51,141 nucleotides of DNA from Ichthyophthirius multifiliis (lineage: Eukaryota; Ciliophora; Oligohymenophorea; Hymenostomatida): contig NW_004086160.1 of the NCBI RefSeq assembly GCF_000220395.1, positions 1 through 51,141 on the forward strand, read 5' to 3'. A program made the position numbers and the translations under genes. This document shows positions 50,395-51,141 of this stretch, in pieces. The notes beneath the pieces are model-generated. The model worked only from the letters and a program-made list of their open reading frames with translations, had not been told where the DNA came from and did no database searches. Position 1 is the first letter of the stretch, and every line of letters begins with the position of its first letter.

Positions 50395-50453
50395 TATTAT
50401 AATTATAATAATTATTATTATTATTATTATTTATATTCTTAATATTATTATAA

Positions 50454-50502
<49 letters not shown>

Positions 50503-51074
50503 ATTTTCATAATTTTTTTTTTCTTAATATTATTTTTAATCAATTTTATTTTCAAATAGACTTCTATTATTAATTTTATAATTTTTTTTTTCATTTTCCT
50601 AACTAAATTAGTTATAATTATTTTAATGAAAAGAATTATATCCTTATTTATTATAAATAATCGTTTATATTTTTTCTTTTATTCTTAAATTTATTTTTTT
50701 TGATCATTACTATTTTAAAATTAATTTTGATTAACTTAGTATAACAAGTTTTTATTAATTTAAATTTTTTATGAAAACAATTTTTTATTTAAAATTTCAA
50801 ATATTTATGCTAAAATTGGTTAAATATTATTTATGTTTACTTTATTTTTTTCCTCTGAAATTTATTTATCTTTTAAATTTTCCAAAATCTATTTTATTTT
50901 TAAACTATCATTTAATGTTTTTTCCACATAATCTGAATGTAGAAATTTAACTAAATATTTAATACTATTTTTATCTTCATTTATTTTACATTAAATTTTT
51001 TCCAAATTACTCGTAACATCGTTAATAGTATATTCAATTATTTTAAGTTACTACTTCTTATTAAAAACGCTCAT
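50395..51074 (-). CDS. Asn/Gln-rich hypothetical protein, 3' end unresolved
   Basis: ATG 51074-51072 begins MSVFNKKQQLKIIEYTINDV, followed by IKYLVKFLHSDYVEKTLNDS and ILENLKDKQISEEKNK, a soluble, partly coiled-coil protein. At the run 50694-50701 one base seems missing: with it restored the frame reads GYNSFHQNNYNQFSQENEKK and then enters a poly-Asn tract (AAT codons, about 50455-50499); without it the tract becomes poly-Ile. No TGA follows at a sensible place in the next few hundred bases, so I cannot set the end; an intron or another length error in the repeat is likely. Family unknown. Confidence 0.5.
50455..50499. repeat. (AAT/ATT)n trinucleotide repeat
   Basis: About fifteen uninterrupted ATT units on the plus strand, AAT (Asn) on the minus strand; a second, interrupted block lies at about 50405-50450. 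It probably encodes a polyasparagine stretch of the minus-strand gene. Confidence 0.75.
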
Positions 51075-51141
51075 TTTCTTCGTATTTTAACTACTTCTTA
51101 TTGTAAATTTTCAAAAAAAGGAGTCTAATATTTATTATATT

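Noticed and set aside
1-51141. Euplotes-type +1 frameshifting at AAA-TAA
   Set aside because: TAA is a sense codon throughout this window, and the shifts seen need -1, not +1, and fall in A-runs.
1-51141. tRNA, rRNA, CRISPR arrays or transposons
   Set aside because: No cloverleaf with a plausible GGTTCGAATCC-like arm, no rRNA core, no direct-repeat/spacer array and no transposase motif was recognised by eye.

Overview
The window is a very AT-rich (by eye well above 80%) stretch of ciliate nuclear DNA. Real genes read through TAA and TAG as glutamine and stop only at TGA: every recognisable protein here (isoleucyl-tRNA synthetase, two protein kinases, a DHHC acyltransferase, nucleoside transporters) needs this code. 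With the short GT-AG introns, many carrying (AT)n, and base composition more extreme than I expect for Tetrahymena, an oligohymenophorean macronuclear contig such as Ichthyophthirius is likely. That assignment is inference.

Left third (1-15.2 kb), single-copy housekeeping and signalling genes: a DHHC protein acyltransferase (+), a small three-exon unknown protein (-), a multi-exon MORN-repeat protein (-) divergent from a ULK/Atg1-like kinase (+), a Fip1-like polyadenylation factor (-), a DnaJ protein with a mitochondrial-type N-terminus (-), and an Aurora-type kinase with a long coiled-coil tail (+).

Centre and right (16.6-49.9 kb): a seven-member tandem family of equilibrative nucleoside transporter (ENT/SLC29) genes. 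Copies A and B lie on the minus strand at 16.6-21.9 kb. Copies C to G lie on the plus strand at 29.8-31.3, 35.6-37.1, 38.3-39.7, 42.1-43.5 and 48.5-49.9 kb. All five plus-strand copies are intact intronless frames of 470-479 codons. Copy A has a nonsense TGA plus a 1-nt shift; copy B has a 1-nt shift and has lost its normal stop. Between the two arms sit cytosolic isoleucyl-tRNA synthetase (23.07-26.75 kb) and a decayed ciliate-type K+ channel (26.9-28.5 kb). Weaker coding remnants lie at 33-34.2 kb, at a divergent pair around 45-46.4 kb, and in an Asn-rich gene at the right edge.

Three threads run through the window. The ENT array shows birth-and-death evolution with mosaic sequence exchange and shared flanks; ENTs import nucleosides, which ciliates must salvage because they cannot make purines. 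Single-base deficits in A/T runs break at least five otherwise good genes, always in the same direction, which looks like homopolymer undercalling in the assembly. And the stretch at 3.0-3.8 kb has a hydrophobic, mitochondrial-like codon pattern with in-frame TGA that I cannot explain as a normal nuclear gene.
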